The notes under the pieces: generated by a model
What the model saw: only the letters and a program-made list of their open reading frames with translations
The model's database searches: none
Told to the model about the DNA's origin: nothing
Translations under genes and position numbers: made by a program
Source of the DNA: Candidatus Acidiferrales bacterium
Lineage (GTDB): Bacteria > Bacteroidota > Ignavibacteria > Kryptoniales > JAKASW01
DNA length: 64,000 nucleotides
NCBI GenBank assembly: GCA_035515795.1
Contig: DATJAY010000023.1
Coordinates: 1-64,000 of the forward strand
Reading direction: 5' to 3'
Shown here: piece by piece, positions 17,679-27,605 of the stretch
Layout: each line of letters opens with the position of its first letter
Numbering within the stretch: the stretch's first letter is position 1

Positions 17679-19179
17679 TTTTTTCTCCCAAAGATTGTAG
17701 ATTAGTTTGTAATTCGTTCAGCCATTTTTCGTAAGCCGCTTTATATTTCGAGATATTATTGGAATCTGGCTCGACCGTCATCAAGCACTCCAGCCCCCTA
17801 AACGACTCGTCCAAAGAAGGATGAAATCCTGCGCCGAAAGCCGACGCTCTCGCAGCTCCCAGCGCGCCGTCGGTATTGTAAAGCTGGATCACTGCTCCGC
17901 TGAGTGAGGCAATTGTCTCTCTAAATATTTTGCTCAAGAACATATTTGCCATGCCGGCACGAATAATTTTTGAATCGACTCCGAGTTCCTTCAAAATATT
18001 TATCCCGTAATAAAATGAGAATGCAACGCCTTCGAGAACGGACCGTGTGAGGTGTTTTCGAGAATGAATGTTGAAATTCAATCCGGAGAATGAGGCCCCG
18101 ATCTCTAAGTTTGTAAGCATTCGCTCCGCGCCATTTCCAAACGGCAGAAAAACCAAACCATCCGAGCCGATTCTGATCTCTCCGGCTGCGCGATTCATTT
18201 CCTCATATGGGATGGACGAGTCGAAAATTGTTTTTCGCATCCAACTATTTGAGATTCCCGTGCCATTTATACAGAGGAGAATTCCAAGTCTTCTCTTATC
18301 TTTCGTATGATTGACATGAGCAAAAGTGTTCACTCGCTGGTCTCTGTCAAATTTGATTTGATCGCTTACTCCATAAACGACACCGGAAGTGCCGGCGGTC
18401 GCTGCAATTTCACCCGGACGCAGCACGTTAAGTGAGAATGCATTGTTCGGCTGATCGCCCGCCCTATAGGTTATCGGAATGCCGCTCTTTAAACCAAGCT
18501 CGTCGGCGGATTCTTTCGTAAGCGTACCCTGATGTCCAAATACGGGGACTATTCCGGGAATCATAGCTTCACTGATCCCTAGATGCGCCATAAGAAAATG
18601 TGCCGGCTCTTCCGATTCGAAGTTCCACATTATTCCTTCCGAGAGGCCCTCGGCTGTTGTAGAAATTTCGCCGGTCATTTTCATCGCGATGTAATCTCCC
18701 GGCAGCATGAACTTGAAAGTCTTTTCGAAGACAGAACGTTCGTTTTCGATCACCCATCTGAGCTTGGATGCCGTAAAATTTCCCGGAGAGTTCAGCAAGA
18801 ATCGAAGACATTTTTCTTTCCCGATCTCGGCGAACGCCTTGCTGCCTATTCCAACGGCTCTGCTGTCGCACCAGATAATAGATGGTCTCAAGACATCTTT
18901 GCGTTTGTCTACCAAAACTAAACCGTGCATTTGATACGTTATGCCGATCGCCGAAATGTCGGATGCCGACACTCGTGAAGATGAAAGAATTTCCGCAGAA
19001 ACTTTTTTTACCGCGTTCCACCATGTCTCGGGATTCTGCTCGGCCCAGCCGGGTTTCGGAGAGTCTATTCTCATCTCGTCTTTTGGATAAGTGGCGCTCG
19101 CCACCGCTTCGCCCGACTTGACGTCGTAGAGCGCCGCTTTAATGGATGAGCTGCCGATATCGTAACCAACAGTCAGCAT
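17668..19179 (-). CDS. xylB: Xylulokinase
   Basis: A 503-residue FGGY-family kinase. The N-terminal phosphate-binding [15 protein letters not shown] (about 4-18), the substrate-side [11 protein letters not shown], and the C-terminal ATPase motif region near [13 protein letters not shown] and the Gly-rich [15 protein letters not shown] support xylulokinase. It phosphorylates D-xylulose to xylulose-5-phosphate and is paired with xylA, which fixes its specificity. An 18-bp perfect palindrome 44 bp upstream is a likely operator, but no regulator is encoded directly next to it. Confidence 0.93.
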   Translation of the reverse strand: MLTVGYDIGSSSIKAALYDVKSGEAVASATYPKDEMRIDSPKPGWAEQNPETWWNAVKKVSAEILSSSRVSASDISAIGITYQMHGLVLVDKRKDVLRPSIIWCDSRAVGIGSKAFAEIGKEKCLRFLLNSPGNFTASKLRWVIENERSVFEKTFKFMLPGDYIAMKMTGEISTTAEGLSEGIMWNFESEEPAHFLMAHLGISEAMIPGIVPVFGHQGTLTKESADELGLKSGIPITYRAGDQPNNAFSLNVLRPGEIAATAGTSGVVYGVSDQIKFDRDQRVNTFAHVNHTKDKRRLGILLCINGTGISNSWMRKTIFDSSIPYEEMNRAAGEIRIGSDGLVFLPFGNGAERMLTNLEIGASFSGLNFNIHSRKHLTRSVLEGVAFSFYYGINILKELGVDSKIIRAGMANMFLSKIFRETIASLSGAVIQLYNTDGALGAARASAFGAGFHPSLDESFRGLECLMTVEPDSNNISKYKAAYEKWLNELQTNLQSLGEKNED

Positions 19180-19222
19180 AAGTCTCAGTATCTCCCTGCA
19201 AAATAGAAAAACAAATTTGAAA

Positions 19223-19240
19223 AAATGAACCGGTTCATTT
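19223..19240. promoter_or_regulatory. Perfect palindromic operator upstream of xylBA
   Basis: AAATGAACCGGTTCATTT is an 18-bp perfect palindrome with a central CCGG, typical of LacI-family operators. It lies 44 bp upstream of xylB. A weak promoter (TTGAAG 19265-19270, N17, TTAATC 19242-19247) is just upstream, so a bound repressor would cover the start of transcription. Confidence 0.6.
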
Positions 19241-19402
19241 CGATTAAAAATATCGGAAAAAATCCTTCAAAACGCAACAGATATTTGATAATTTGCCTAA
19301 TGGAGTGAAGTCTAAATAACCCCCAAAAAATGAGTTCGGAGTCAGGTTAAGGCAGACGTCGGCAACAGAACAAGGTCGAAGAGGCCGCTGCTTCCGTCAA
19401 TA

Positions 19403-21220
19403 CTAAGAAAGAACGAGCTCCTTCTTAATCTCACCGTTAGACTTCCAGGTGAGCAAGCCGCGCTTCTTATAAGAAGTATGAAGAAGACTATGAGAGATAT
19501 GTCCCAACGGTTCTTTCAAGAATTCCCTGTAAATCGTTCCGATCTCGGGATTTTCATGCGACTTGCGAATCGGTTTACCTTCGTCCTCCGCATAAATAGA
19601 TGCGGCGCGTTTTTTTCTGATTTCCAGACTCGTCGGGATCGGTTGTCCGCCGCCGCCGATGCATCCGCCGGGACACGTCATTACCTCTATGAACGCGTAA
19701 GGGGACTCTCCCTTTTCAATCTGGTCAAGAAGCCGGCGGGCATTTTTCAATGTGTGCGCCACCGCGACTCTTATCTTAGTACCGCTCATGTCAACTTCTG
19801 CTTCCTTGATTCCTTCCATACCACGCACGGCGGTGAAATTTATGTTCGGCAGAGAGGAACCGGTCACAACTTCATAAGCAGTCCTGAGCGCGGCTTCCAT
19901 CACTCCGCCTGTCGTGCCAAAGATCACCGCAGCTCCAGTTGATTCACCCAACGGATTGTCAAACTCTTCGGAGGGAAGCGACGAGAATTGGATCCCCGAT
20001 TCCTTGAACATCCTCGCAAGCTCGCGAGTTGTCAGCACGTAATCGACATCGTAAAATGCATCGTCATCCGACCAGGACTTTTTCTCTTTCCAGTAAGCGA
20101 ATGCGCTCATCATCTCAGGCCGCTTCGCTTCATATTTCTTCGCAGTGCACGGCATAATTGAGACAACCACCATCTTTCTCGGATCAATGCCGGTCTTAGC
20201 TGCATAATAAGTTTTTGCCACCGCACCGAACATTTGCTGCGGAGACTTGCATGTCGATAGATGATCCAAAGAATTCGGGAAGAAATGTTCGATAAATTTT
20301 ATCCATCCTGGCGAACATGAAGTGATCATAGGTAAGACGCCGCCCTTGGTAAGGCGTTTTATCAGCTCATGTCCTTCTTCCATGATCGTCAGGTCCGCAG
20401 TGAACTGCGTATCGAACACTTTGTTGAAGCCGAGGCGGCGCAAGCCTGCGACCATCTGTCCCGTCACAAGTGCACCATGGCCCATGCCCATGGCTTCGCC
20501 TATGCCGACGCGGATCGCAGGAGCCGTCTGTACTATCACAACTTTGTCCGGATTGAGAATCTCTTCAAACACTTTATCGGTATCGTCACGTTCGACGATT
20601 GCGCCGGTCGGGCAAACCAGCGCACATTGCCCGCAGTTTGTGCAGGCAACATTTCCGAGTCCCTTGTCCATGTAAGTCGAAACTTTGCTTTTGTTTCCTC
20701 GCCTCGTAAAATCAATTGCGTAAACCGTCTGAACCGTCGCGCACACGGCAACGCATCTTCCGCAAAGGATACATTTATTCGGATCTCTTATGATCGATGG
20801 AGAAGTCAAATCCAGTTCTTCAACGGGTCTCGTTCTGACAAAAACATCGTCCTTCACACCCAATTCCGCCGATATCTCTTGGAGCTCGCAATTCTGGTTT
20901 CGCAGACAGGAGAGACAATCTTTCGGGTGGTTGGCGAGAAGAAGCTCGACATTTGTCCGTCGTGCCTCGCGAATGCGTGGAGAGTTGGTGGCAATCTCGA
21001 TCCCTTCACGGATACATGTCGAACAGGAACGCACGAGAGTTCTTGCGCCTTTGACTTCGACGAGACAAACACCGCAAGACGCATTTCGTGAGACCCCCTC
21101 GAGGTAGCACAGTGTCGGTATCTTTATTCCCGCACTCGCACACGCGTCGAGGATCGTCATACCGTCCGGTGCCTGATACTCATTGCCGTTGACTTTTATG
21201 TTCACCATCTTGGTATCCAT
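19403..21220 (-). CDS. hydA: [FeFe] hydrogenase catalytic subunit (HndD/HydA-like, group A3 type)
   Basis: A 605-residue multi-cluster hydrogenase; residue numbers here count from the TTG one codon before the ATG. In order: 2Fe-2S ferredoxin domain (C39, C50, C53, C67), His-liganded 4Fe-4S (H99, C103, C106, C112), two 4Fe-4S sites (C151-C161 and C194-C204), the H-cluster domain (L1 TSCSPGW 301-307; L2 MPCTAKK 357-363; L3 TCPGGC 516-521) and a C-terminal small-subunit domain. It evolves or oxidises H2 with electrons from the NuoE/NuoF-like partners encoded just upstream. The ATG at 21220 has AAAGGAG upstream. The L1 motif has Ser where TSCCPxW enzymes have the second Cys. Maturases HydEFG are not in the window. 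Confidence 0.93.
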   Translation of the reverse strand: MDTKMVNIKVNGNEYQAPDGMTILDACASAGIKIPTLCYLEGVSRNASCGVCLVEVKGARTLVRSCSTCIREGIEIATNSPRIREARRTNVELLLANHPKDCLSCLRNQNCELQEISAELGVKDDVFVRTRPVEELDLTSPSIIRDPNKCILCGRCVAVCATVQTVYAIDFTRRGNKSKVSTYMDKGLGNVACTNCGQCALVCPTGAIVERDDTDKVFEEILNPDKVVIVQTAPAIRVGIGEAMGMGHGALVTGQMVAGLRRLGFNKVFDTQFTADLTIMEEGHELIKRLTKGGVLPMITSCSPGWIKFIEHFFPNSLDHLSTCKSPQQMFGAVAKTYYAAKTGIDPRKMVVVSIMPCTAKKYEAKRPEMMSAFAYWKEKKSWSDDDAFYDVDYVLTTRELARMFKESGIQFSSLPSEEFDNPLGESTGAAVIFGTTGGVMEAALRTAYEVVTGSSLPNINFTAVRGMEGIKEAEVDMSGTKIRVAVAHTLKNARRLLDQIEKGESPYAFIEVMTCPGGCIGGGGQPIPTSLEIRKKRAASIYAEDEGKPIRKSHENPEIGTIYREFLKEPLGHISHSLLHTSYKKRGLLTWKSNGEIKKELVLS

Positions 21221-21266
21221 CAAAAATTCTCCTTTAAATATACGGCGATCTTCAATTCGCCCGACT

Positions 21267-24200
21267 TTAATCTTTTTCGAATGACCCTTCGGTCTGGTCG
21301 ACGCATTTCACGTCGCATCGCAAACACCGCGCAGCTTCTTCAAGTGCCTCTTGCCCGCTTAAACCCGACAGGATCTCCTGGAAGGTCAAGATGCGTTCCA
21401 TGATGGGAAGCTTTTTTACCTCAACTTTCTTGATCGATTCCGGCTCGGCAGGGACTTCATCTTTGTACTTGAACTCTCTAAATAGATGATGGAACCTCTT
21501 TTCTTTCATCAAGTCGAAGTCGATTGCTTCTGCTGCGCTTCTTGCTATTCCCATCGCTTCGGAAACGGTTGCCGGACCGGTAACCGCATCGCCGCCGGCA
21601 TATACTCTGGCCAGGTTGGTTCTGTATCCCGGCTGATGCGCTCTGATCGAGCCATTTTTTCTGACTTCCAGTCCGATCTCCTTCGCCGGTTCGAATTCCA
21701 CTTTCTCGCCGACTGCCAATATTACCATATCGCATTCCACAACGGCGGTTTCCCCGGTGTCTACGGGCTTCTTCCTTCCGGCGCTGTCAAACCCATCAAG
21801 TTTCATCTTGTGGATTTCTAGTCCGGTAACCCTTCCCTTAGCATCGCCGATGATTCTGCTCGGAGCCGACATGAACATGAACTTGATGCATTCATCCACG
21901 GCATCGTTTATCTCGTGAGAATTTGCCGGCATCTCATCTCTATCACGGCGATAGACTATCGCAACATCCGCACCGAGTCTCAGACAGGAACGGGCAACAT
22001 CTATTGCCACGTTGCCGGCACCGACGATCGCTATATTTTTTCCGATTGGGAGTTTCTTTCCAAGAGCAAACTTCTCGAGAAATTCATAACCTTCAAGTAC
22101 GCCGTCCAGTTCTTTGCCCGGAATATCGAGTCCGATATCCTTCTGCGCACCGACCGCAATAAATACGGCATCATTCTGTTTCTGTAGATGCTTGAAGCCG
22201 GCTCCTTTTCCGATGCGAGTATTGAAAACAAATTTTACTCCCAACTTTTTGAAAAGCTCGAGTTCCTTGTTTAACACGTCTTTGGGCAGGCGATAAGCCG
22301 GAATGCCGTATTGCAGAATCCCTCCTGCTTTTGCATGACTATCGTAAACCGTGACACTGTGTCCGAGCCGAACGAGATAGTATGCGGCAGTCAATCCCGC
22401 AGGCCCAGCACCGATGATTGCGACCTTCTTTCCCGTCGGCGAAAGTTTCTCTTTGATCAGACGCTGATAAATTTCTTTTTCTCTTCCCATCTTGTACATA
22501 GTATCCGCAAGGTAGCGATGAATCTCGCCCTGTGACACCGCATCGTCGATCATATCTCTGCGGCATCGCATCTGGCAATGGAAGTAACAGATCCTTCCTA
22601 CAGTACCTGGAAGCGGATTGTCGCGCAAAGTCAATTCAAAGGCTTCTTCGATCCTCCGCTCTTTCAAGAGCTGCAGATATCCCGGGATATTCATGTGCAG
22701 CGGGCAACTGTTTTCGCAAAGAGCCATGAACAGACTTTCACACACGCCGGCTTTGCACCGCTTTTGGTTTATATGTCTTTCGTATTCGTCGCGAAAATAC
22801 TTGAGTGTGGTCAGAACCGGATTTGCACTCGTTTGTCCGAGACCGCAGAGGGCGGAATCTTTTATCACATATGCCAATCTTTCCAGCGTATCCAGGTCGG
22901 CCATCGTCGCATCGCCGCGCGTGATTTTATTCAGGATGGCCAGCATCTGCGAGAGACCTTCTCGGCACGGAGTGCACTTCCCGCAAGATTCGTTGTGAGT
23001 CACTTCGACGAAATATCTGGCGACGTCCACCATGCAATTATCCTGATCCATCACCACCATACCGCCAGACCCCATGATCGTGCCTAGCTTCGTCAGAGAC
23101 TCATAATCGACAGGAGTATTAAAATATTCGACCGGTATACATCCGCCGGAAGGGCCGCCGGTCTGGACTGCACGTATCTTTTTTTTGTTTCCGGTGCCCT
23201 CTCCCATCTGATAAATAATATTTTCAAGCGGAGTGCCGAGCGGCAACTCAACCAAGCCGGTGTTTTTAACTTTGCCGACAAGCGAAAAAACTTTTGTACC
23301 GGTGCTGTTTGCAGTCCCAAATTTTGAGAACTCGTCACCGCCGATCGTCACAATCAACGGGACATTGTACCATGTTTCAACATTATTTATGTTCGTCGGT
23401 TTTCCCCACAAACCTTTCTGCGCGGGGTATGGCGGACGAGTAATCGGACGTCCTGCTCTGCCTTCAATCGATGCAATAAGAGCCGTTTCTTCACCGCACA
23501 CAAATGCGCCGGCACCTTCAACATGAGTCAGATCGAAACTGAAAGAAGCGCCGAAAATATTTTGCCCGAGGATCCCGCACTCCCGTGCGGCAGCAACAGC
23601 TTTCTTGAACCGCTCGACCGCAAGCGGATATTCAGCGCGAACATACATTATGCCTTCAGGCGCACCCATCACATAAGCGCCGATCAACATTCCCTCGATC
23701 AATGCCTGCGGATCGCTCTCAATCTCGTTGCGGTTCATGTATGCGCCCGGATCGCCTTCGTCGGCATTACAAATGATATACTTTCTGTCAGACTCTGCCT
23801 TCTTCATCATTTCCCACTTGATGCCTGTAGGAAACCCTGCCCCGCCACGTCCACGCAATTTGGATTTTTTAATCTCATCGAGCACGGAATCGGGTGTCAT
23901 CTGGGTCAACGCCTTCAGCAGTGCTGCGTAGCCGCCAACCGCTATGTATTCTTCTATGTCTTCAGGATTAATCAACCCTGCTTCCCGAAGAACAATTTTC
24001 TTCTGTCCCTTGAAAAAGGGAATTTCATTCCATAGCGGAATATTACTGAGACCGGCACCGAACTCAATTCCTGAAGTGAAAAAATTCCATTTCTCAATCC
24101 TGCAGAGAGCCTTCTTCACCGGCATAAGGCCGTTACTCAGGCTTTCCACGATTTTCTCTGCGTCCTTCGGAGTTACCTTGTGCAAAATGACAAGCGGCAT

Positions 24201-24443
24201 TCCCGGCAAATAACAATTGACGATCGGTTCTTCGGCACAGAACCCGAAGCAGCCTGTTATAGAAAGTTGGATCTTGGCGTGCTTTACTCTTATGGCTTTC
24301 TGAAAACTCTCATAAACTTCCTTTGCACCGTTCCCGATTCCGCAGGTCCCCATTCCCACAGAAATCCTGGGAATATCCGGCAATATTTTCTTGAGCCCTC
24401 TCTGCCTGATTTCTTCCAACGCTGCACTATCAAGTAGTTTCAT
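21267..24443 (-). CDS. NuoF-like (HndC/HydB) flavoprotein fused to a GltD-like NAD(P)H oxidoreductase
   Basis: A 1058-residue fusion. Residues 1-110 form a thioredoxin-fold ferredoxin-like domain (C34, C65, C69). About 130-570 is the 51-kDa NuoF module: KLRGRGGAGFPTGIKWE (NAD/FMN site), GEETALIASIEGRAGRP, and the 4Fe-4S motif ESCGKCTPCREGL. From about 575 to the end is a GltD/NfnB-like module: N-terminal Cys clusters (CENSCPLHMNIPGY; CYFHCQMRCRR), FAD-binding VAIIGAGPAGLTAAYYL and NAD(P)-binding IAIVGAGNVAIDVARSC. It should carry electrons between NAD(P)H and the hydrogenase; the extra flavin module suggests a second pyridine nucleotide or electron bifurcation. It overlaps the NuoE-like gene by 4 bases (ATGA). 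Confidence 0.9.
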   Translation of the reverse strand: MKLLDSAALEEIRQRGLKKILPDIPRISVGMGTCGIGNGAKEVYESFQKAIRVKHAKIQLSITGCFGFCAEEPIVNCYLPGMPLVILHKVTPKDAEKIVESLSNGLMPVKKALCRIEKWNFFTSGIEFGAGLSNIPLWNEIPFFKGQKKIVLREAGLINPEDIEEYIAVGGYAALLKALTQMTPDSVLDEIKKSKLRGRGGAGFPTGIKWEMMKKAESDRKYIICNADEGDPGAYMNRNEIESDPQALIEGMLIGAYVMGAPEGIMYVRAEYPLAVERFKKAVAAARECGILGQNIFGASFSFDLTHVEGAGAFVCGEETALIASIEGRAGRPITRPPYPAQKGLWGKPTNINNVETWYNVPLIVTIGGDEFSKFGTANSTGTKVFSLVGKVKNTGLVELPLGTPLENIIYQMGEGTGNKKKIRAVQTGGPSGGCIPVEYFNTPVDYESLTKLGTIMGSGGMVVMDQDNCMVDVARYFVEVTHNESCGKCTPCREGLSQMLAILNKITRGDATMADLDTLERLAYVIKDSALCGLGQTSANPVLTTLKYFRDEYERHINQKRCKAGVCESLFMALCENSCPLHMNIPGYLQLLKERRIEEAFELTLRDNPLPGTVGRICYFHCQMRCRRDMIDDAVSQGEIHRYLADTMYKMGREKEIYQRLIKEKLSPTGKKVAIIGAGPAGLTAAYYLVRLGHSVTVYDSHAKAGGILQYGIPAYRLPKDVLNKELELFKKLGVKFVFNTRIGKGAGFKHLQKQNDAVFIAVGAQKDIGLDIPGKELDGVLEGYEFLEKFALGKKLPIGKNIAIVGAGNVAIDVARSCLRLGADVAIVYRRDRDEMPANSHEINDAVDECIKFMFMSAPSRIIGDAKGRVTGLEIHKMKLDGFDSAGRKKPVDTGETAVVECDMVILAVGEKVEFEPAKEIGLEVRKNGSIRAHQPGYRTNLARVYAGGDAVTGPATVSEAMGIARSAAEAIDFDLMKEKRFHHLFREFKYKDEVPAEPESIKKVEVKKLPIMERILTFQEILSGLSGQEALEEAARCLRCDVKCVDQTEGSFEKD

Positions 24444-24997
24444 TGATTTTTCCTCCCCTTGGAAACCTTGCTCAATAGCTTCTTCAGTTTTGCGGTTGTC
24501 ATATTACTACAAATGTTTCCGTCAATAGCAACGACTGGAGCGAGAGCGCATTGGCCAAAGCAGGCTACGGTCGATACCGTAAACTTGTTATCGGAGGAGG
24601 TGAATCCGGATTCTCCGGCATCGAGCTCTTTTCCGCCGCCCAACACTAATCCAAGGTCATCGAGTAGTACCTTGGAGCCTTTCGTATGGCATGCAGTGCC
24701 CCGACATACGGTGACGGTGTGTTCACCCTGCGGTTTAAGATTGAAAAAAGAATAAAACGTAACGACGTTGTAAATTCTGGAAAGTGGTACACCGGTTTTC
24801 ATCGCGACGTGGTTCAATGCGTCCTCGGAAAGATACTTCTGTTCGCTCTGAAGCTGTGTCTCTTCAAGTATCCCAAGAAGCTCACCCTGCTGACCCTTGT
24901 GTTTAGCGACAACCGAATCTATTTCATGTAAAAAGGAATCTCCGCTAAGATGAATTCCATCGGATAGTTCTCGCGATGTCGTTTGTGACTCGTTCAT
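24440..24997 (-). CDS. NuoE/HndA-like 2Fe-2S subunit of the hydrogenase
   Basis: A 185-residue thioredoxin-fold ferredoxin of the 24-kDa NuoE type: helical N-terminus, then VTVCRGTACHTKGS and VACFGQCALAP, which supply the four Cys for the 2Fe-2S cluster. It is the first gene of the hydrogenase unit and overlaps the NuoF fusion by 4 bases. The ribosome site AAAGGAG is strong. It passes electrons between the flavin subunit and HydA in HndABCD/HydABC-type complexes. Confidence 0.92.
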   Translation of the reverse strand: MNESQTTSRELSDGIHLSGDSFLHEIDSVVAKHKGQQGELLGILEETQLQSEQKYLSEDALNHVAMKTGVPLSRIYNVVTFYSFFNLKPQGEHTVTVCRGTACHTKGSKVLLDDLGLVLGGGKELDAGESGFTSSDNKFTVSTVACFGQCALAPVVAIDGNICSNMTTAKLKKLLSKVSKGRKNQ

Positions 24998-25300
24998 GCC
25001 TACTCCTTTATGAGAATAAAAGAAAAGTGAATGATGAGGTTTTTAGAATATTAGAATGGGATCGGATAAATTTTATTTACGCACACCCACTGACATTTAT
25101 TTTAGTTTTATATTCTTAATATTTAGAGTTTGTGATAAAATTTTTGCATACTGCACGAAAACGATGTAATAATATTAACAAAGGGACACAAAAAAATCAA
25201 GACAACCCGGGACTGAAAGGCTAAAAGCATCTTGGATTTCGCGATTTGGCTATTACAATTTTTTTTTGCAATTTATAGCGCAACAAAAGCGTGGGAATTC
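24998..25300. other. Divergent intergenic region, hydrogenase operon / TonB receptor
   Basis: A 303-bp AT-rich region between diverging genes. On the plus strand a possible promoter is TTGCAT (25144-25149), N17, TAATAA (25167-25172), about 130 bp before the TonB start. No clear minus-strand promoter for the hydrogenase genes and no recognisable riboswitch or redox-regulator palindrome was seen. Confidence 0.4.
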
Positions 25301-27586
25301 ATGCAAAAAATTTTTTTGTCCGTAATTGGAATAATTATATCAATATATCCTACATCCTCTTTTTCAAAAACGACCGACCTAAAAGGAAAAATCATGGATG
25401 CAGAAACAGGACTTCCGTTAAAGAACATCCACGTGCTCATCCACGAATTACAGAGGGAAGCCATTTCAGATAGCGGCGGCTTTTTTAGTTTCACATCGGT
25501 AGAAGCAGGAACATATCACCTATCGTTTGCAAACCCGGCTTATGCCCGGTACGAAAAGGAAGTCCGCACCGACGACACACTGATAATTCGCCTCGACCCG
25601 GTTGTCTTCCACGGACCGGAAGTCATCGTCACCAGCACTAAAGGGGAAGTTCCATCGTCGCCCGTCCCGACTATCGTGGTTGATGGAATGATGCTTCCGC
25701 AAACCGGCGCGCCGACGGTTTCCGATATTCTGAGTCAACAACCCGGCGTTGCGCTGGTACGCGATGGGATGTGGGAAACCGACGTATCAATCCGTGGCAT
25801 GACGAGAAATAATGTTGTGATGATGGTCGACAACACCCGGCTTGAGACAGCTAATGATATTGCAACAGCCCTTTCTTTGATAAATCCATTCGATCTCGAT
25901 CGCATCGAAGTTATCAAAGGAGCCAACTCGGCTCTCGCCGGGACCGGAGCGTTCGGAGGAGTCGTAAATTGCATTAGCAAATCGCCCTCGTACAGCGACC
26001 AGCCTAGATTTGACGGCGAATCTCTAATTCAGTATGAATCGGTAAATCACAGCAGTGCGGAGTATCTCGCACTCGAAAGCGGGTCCGAGAATTTTAAACT
26101 TCGTGGCAGCGGAGAATACAGGAAAGCCGGGAATTACGAAACTCCTTTAGGAGATGTGCCAAATTCCCAGTACAATGATTTCGGTCTGACCGGAGACGCT
26201 GGTATAAAGTTATTCAACAACCATTCACTCGACCTCACATACCAGCGGTTTCAGGCAGAGGATACGGGGATCCCAGGCGATTCATTGTTTACTCAAACCG
26301 CTTCGGCAAAATATACGCTTGCGCGACGCGAACTTTACAAGTTGGAATATTCTATCCCGGACATCAGTGATGCTTTTCCCGTGCTTATTCTTCGCGCGTC
26401 AAGACAGATCATCGAGAGGCATGTGCAAGTAATTCAAACTCCAACGCTGACTTTGACGCCACATGCCATACATGGCACAGACATGTTTCAAATTGAAGGC
26501 TCGATTGTCCCCGCGACCGGCCACTTCCTTACCGCCGGCGTCGAAGTCTGGCAACGAACCTTGGATAGCAAACGCGAACGATACAACTACTCCAACAATA
26601 CCGTCATCCAGGATGTCCCTCTCCCCAATTCTTCGTTCGGGAGCGCGGGAATCTATGCGCAGGACGAGTGGCAATTGATACCACAAGCGACGATAGTTGT
26701 TCTTGGAGGAAGATGCGATTTTATTCGCGTTCACAACGACCTGACAGTAGACACTGTCTGGATACAAAACTCCAGCGGTCAAAAAACTTTCCCTCAAGAT
26801 GAAAATGTCCTCTGGCCGGAAAATACAAGCAGCTCGGCAAGCTGGAGTGCCAATCTCGGAATTGACCAGAAGATTTATGAGTCCTTGAACGGCTCCGTTT
26901 TGTTATCAACCGCATTTCGATCCCCTTCGCTGGAAGAACGTTACCAGTATTTAAACTTCGGCGGATCGATCCATGTCGGCAACCCCGATCTTCAGCCGGA
27001 ACAAAGTGTTTCGATTAATTGCGGATTAGAGTGGCGCACATTGTTGCTGCGACTCGATGGCGACGTCTACTACAATTCACTTCGAGATTTGGTCTCGGAA
27101 GTCCTCGGAACTTTCGAAGGAAATCCAGCCTATGTAAAAATAAATATCGGCCAGGCAAGAATGTATGGATACGAGTTGTCTGCCGAAACAGATGCGGCAT
27201 CTCATCTCATATTCGGGGCGACTCTTTCTTACGTTCGTGGTGAGAACACGAAGAGTCATGCCAATCTTCCTCAAATTCCCCCGCTTCACGCTGCATTCTC
27301 AGCTAACTATATGTTTGGTAACCTCGGGACCATTGATGCCCAGCTGGAAGGAGATGCCAGGCAAGATTTCTCTGCTGTCGGCGAAAATCCTCCTGCAGGT
27401 TATATCCTTATAGACGCAGGCTATAGAAGTGTTCCGGTTGCATTTTCCGGGATATTTATAACGTTAAATTTAGGGGTGCACAATCTTTTCAATCGTGCTT
27501 ATATGAACTTCCTTTCGACCGCACGAGGAGAAATCAAATACGAGCCCGGCAGAAATATATTTGCGACTGCGTCGGTGCAATGGTAG
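25301..27586 (+). CDS. TonB-dependent outer-membrane receptor
   Basis: A 761-residue receptor from the ATG at 25301, where a typical signal peptide begins (M-Q-K-I-F-L...SSFSK); an upstream in-frame TTG would add 23 residues that disrupt it. A carboxypeptidase-regulatory-like domain (DLKGKIMDAETGLPLKNIHV) is followed by a plug (VSDILSQQPGVALVRDGMWETDVSIRGM by parts; IEVIKGANSALAGTGAFGGVVN) and a barrel with the TonB box-distal landmarks TAFRSPSLEERYQYLNFGG and NLGVHNLFNRAYMNFLS. This resembles the vitamin/metal-type receptors more than SusC. It is followed after 19 bp by an EamA transporter. Substrate unknown. Confidence 0.87.
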   Translation: MQKIFLSVIGIIISIYPTSSFSKTTDLKGKIMDAETGLPLKNIHVLIHELQREAISDSGGFFSFTSVEAGTYHLSFANPAYARYEKEVRTDDTLIIRLDPVVFHGPEVIVTSTKGEVPSSPVPTIVVDGMMLPQTGAPTVSDILSQQPGVALVRDGMWETDVSIRGMTRNNVVMMVDNTRLETANDIATALSLINPFDLDRIEVIKGANSALAGTGAFGGVVNCISKSPSYSDQPRFDGESLIQYESVNHSSAEYLALESGSENFKLRGSGEYRKAGNYETPLGDVPNSQYNDFGLTGDAGIKLFNNHSLDLTYQRFQAEDTGIPGDSLFTQTASAKYTLARRELYKLEYSIPDISDAFPVLILRASRQIIERHVQVIQTPTLTLTPHAIHGTDMFQIEGSIVPATGHFLTAGVEVWQRTLDSKRERYNYSNNTVIQDVPLPNSSFGSAGIYAQDEWQLIPQATIVVLGGRCDFIRVHNDLTVDTVWIQNSSGQKTFPQDENVLWPENTSSSASWSANLGIDQKIYESLNGSVLLSTAFRSPSLEERYQYLNFGGSIHVGNPDLQPEQSVSINCGLEWRTLLLRLDGDVYYNSLRDLVSEVLGTFEGNPAYVKINIGQARMYGYELSAETDAASHLIFGATLSYVRGENTKSHANLPQIPPLHAAFSANYMFGNLGTIDAQLEGDARQDFSAVGENPPAGYILIDAGYRSVPVAFSGIFITLNLGVHNLFNRAYMNFLSTARGEIKYEPGRNIFATASVQW

Positions 27587-27605
27587 TTATAAAAAAATCT
27601 AGCAC

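Noticed and set aside
20369-21091. 240-codon open frame on the plus strand opposite hydA
   Set aside because: It lies entirely antisense to the iron-sulfur domains of hydA and has no recognisable motif or ribosome site; the same holds for similar frames at 5615-6256 and 22578-23087.
25232-25300. Upstream TTG start for the TonB receptor
   Set aside because: It adds 23 residues before a well-formed signal peptide that begins at the ATG at 25301.
24998-25300. Possible cobalamin riboswitch before the TonB receptor
   Set aside because: The conserved B12-box elements are not present; the region is simply AT-rich.
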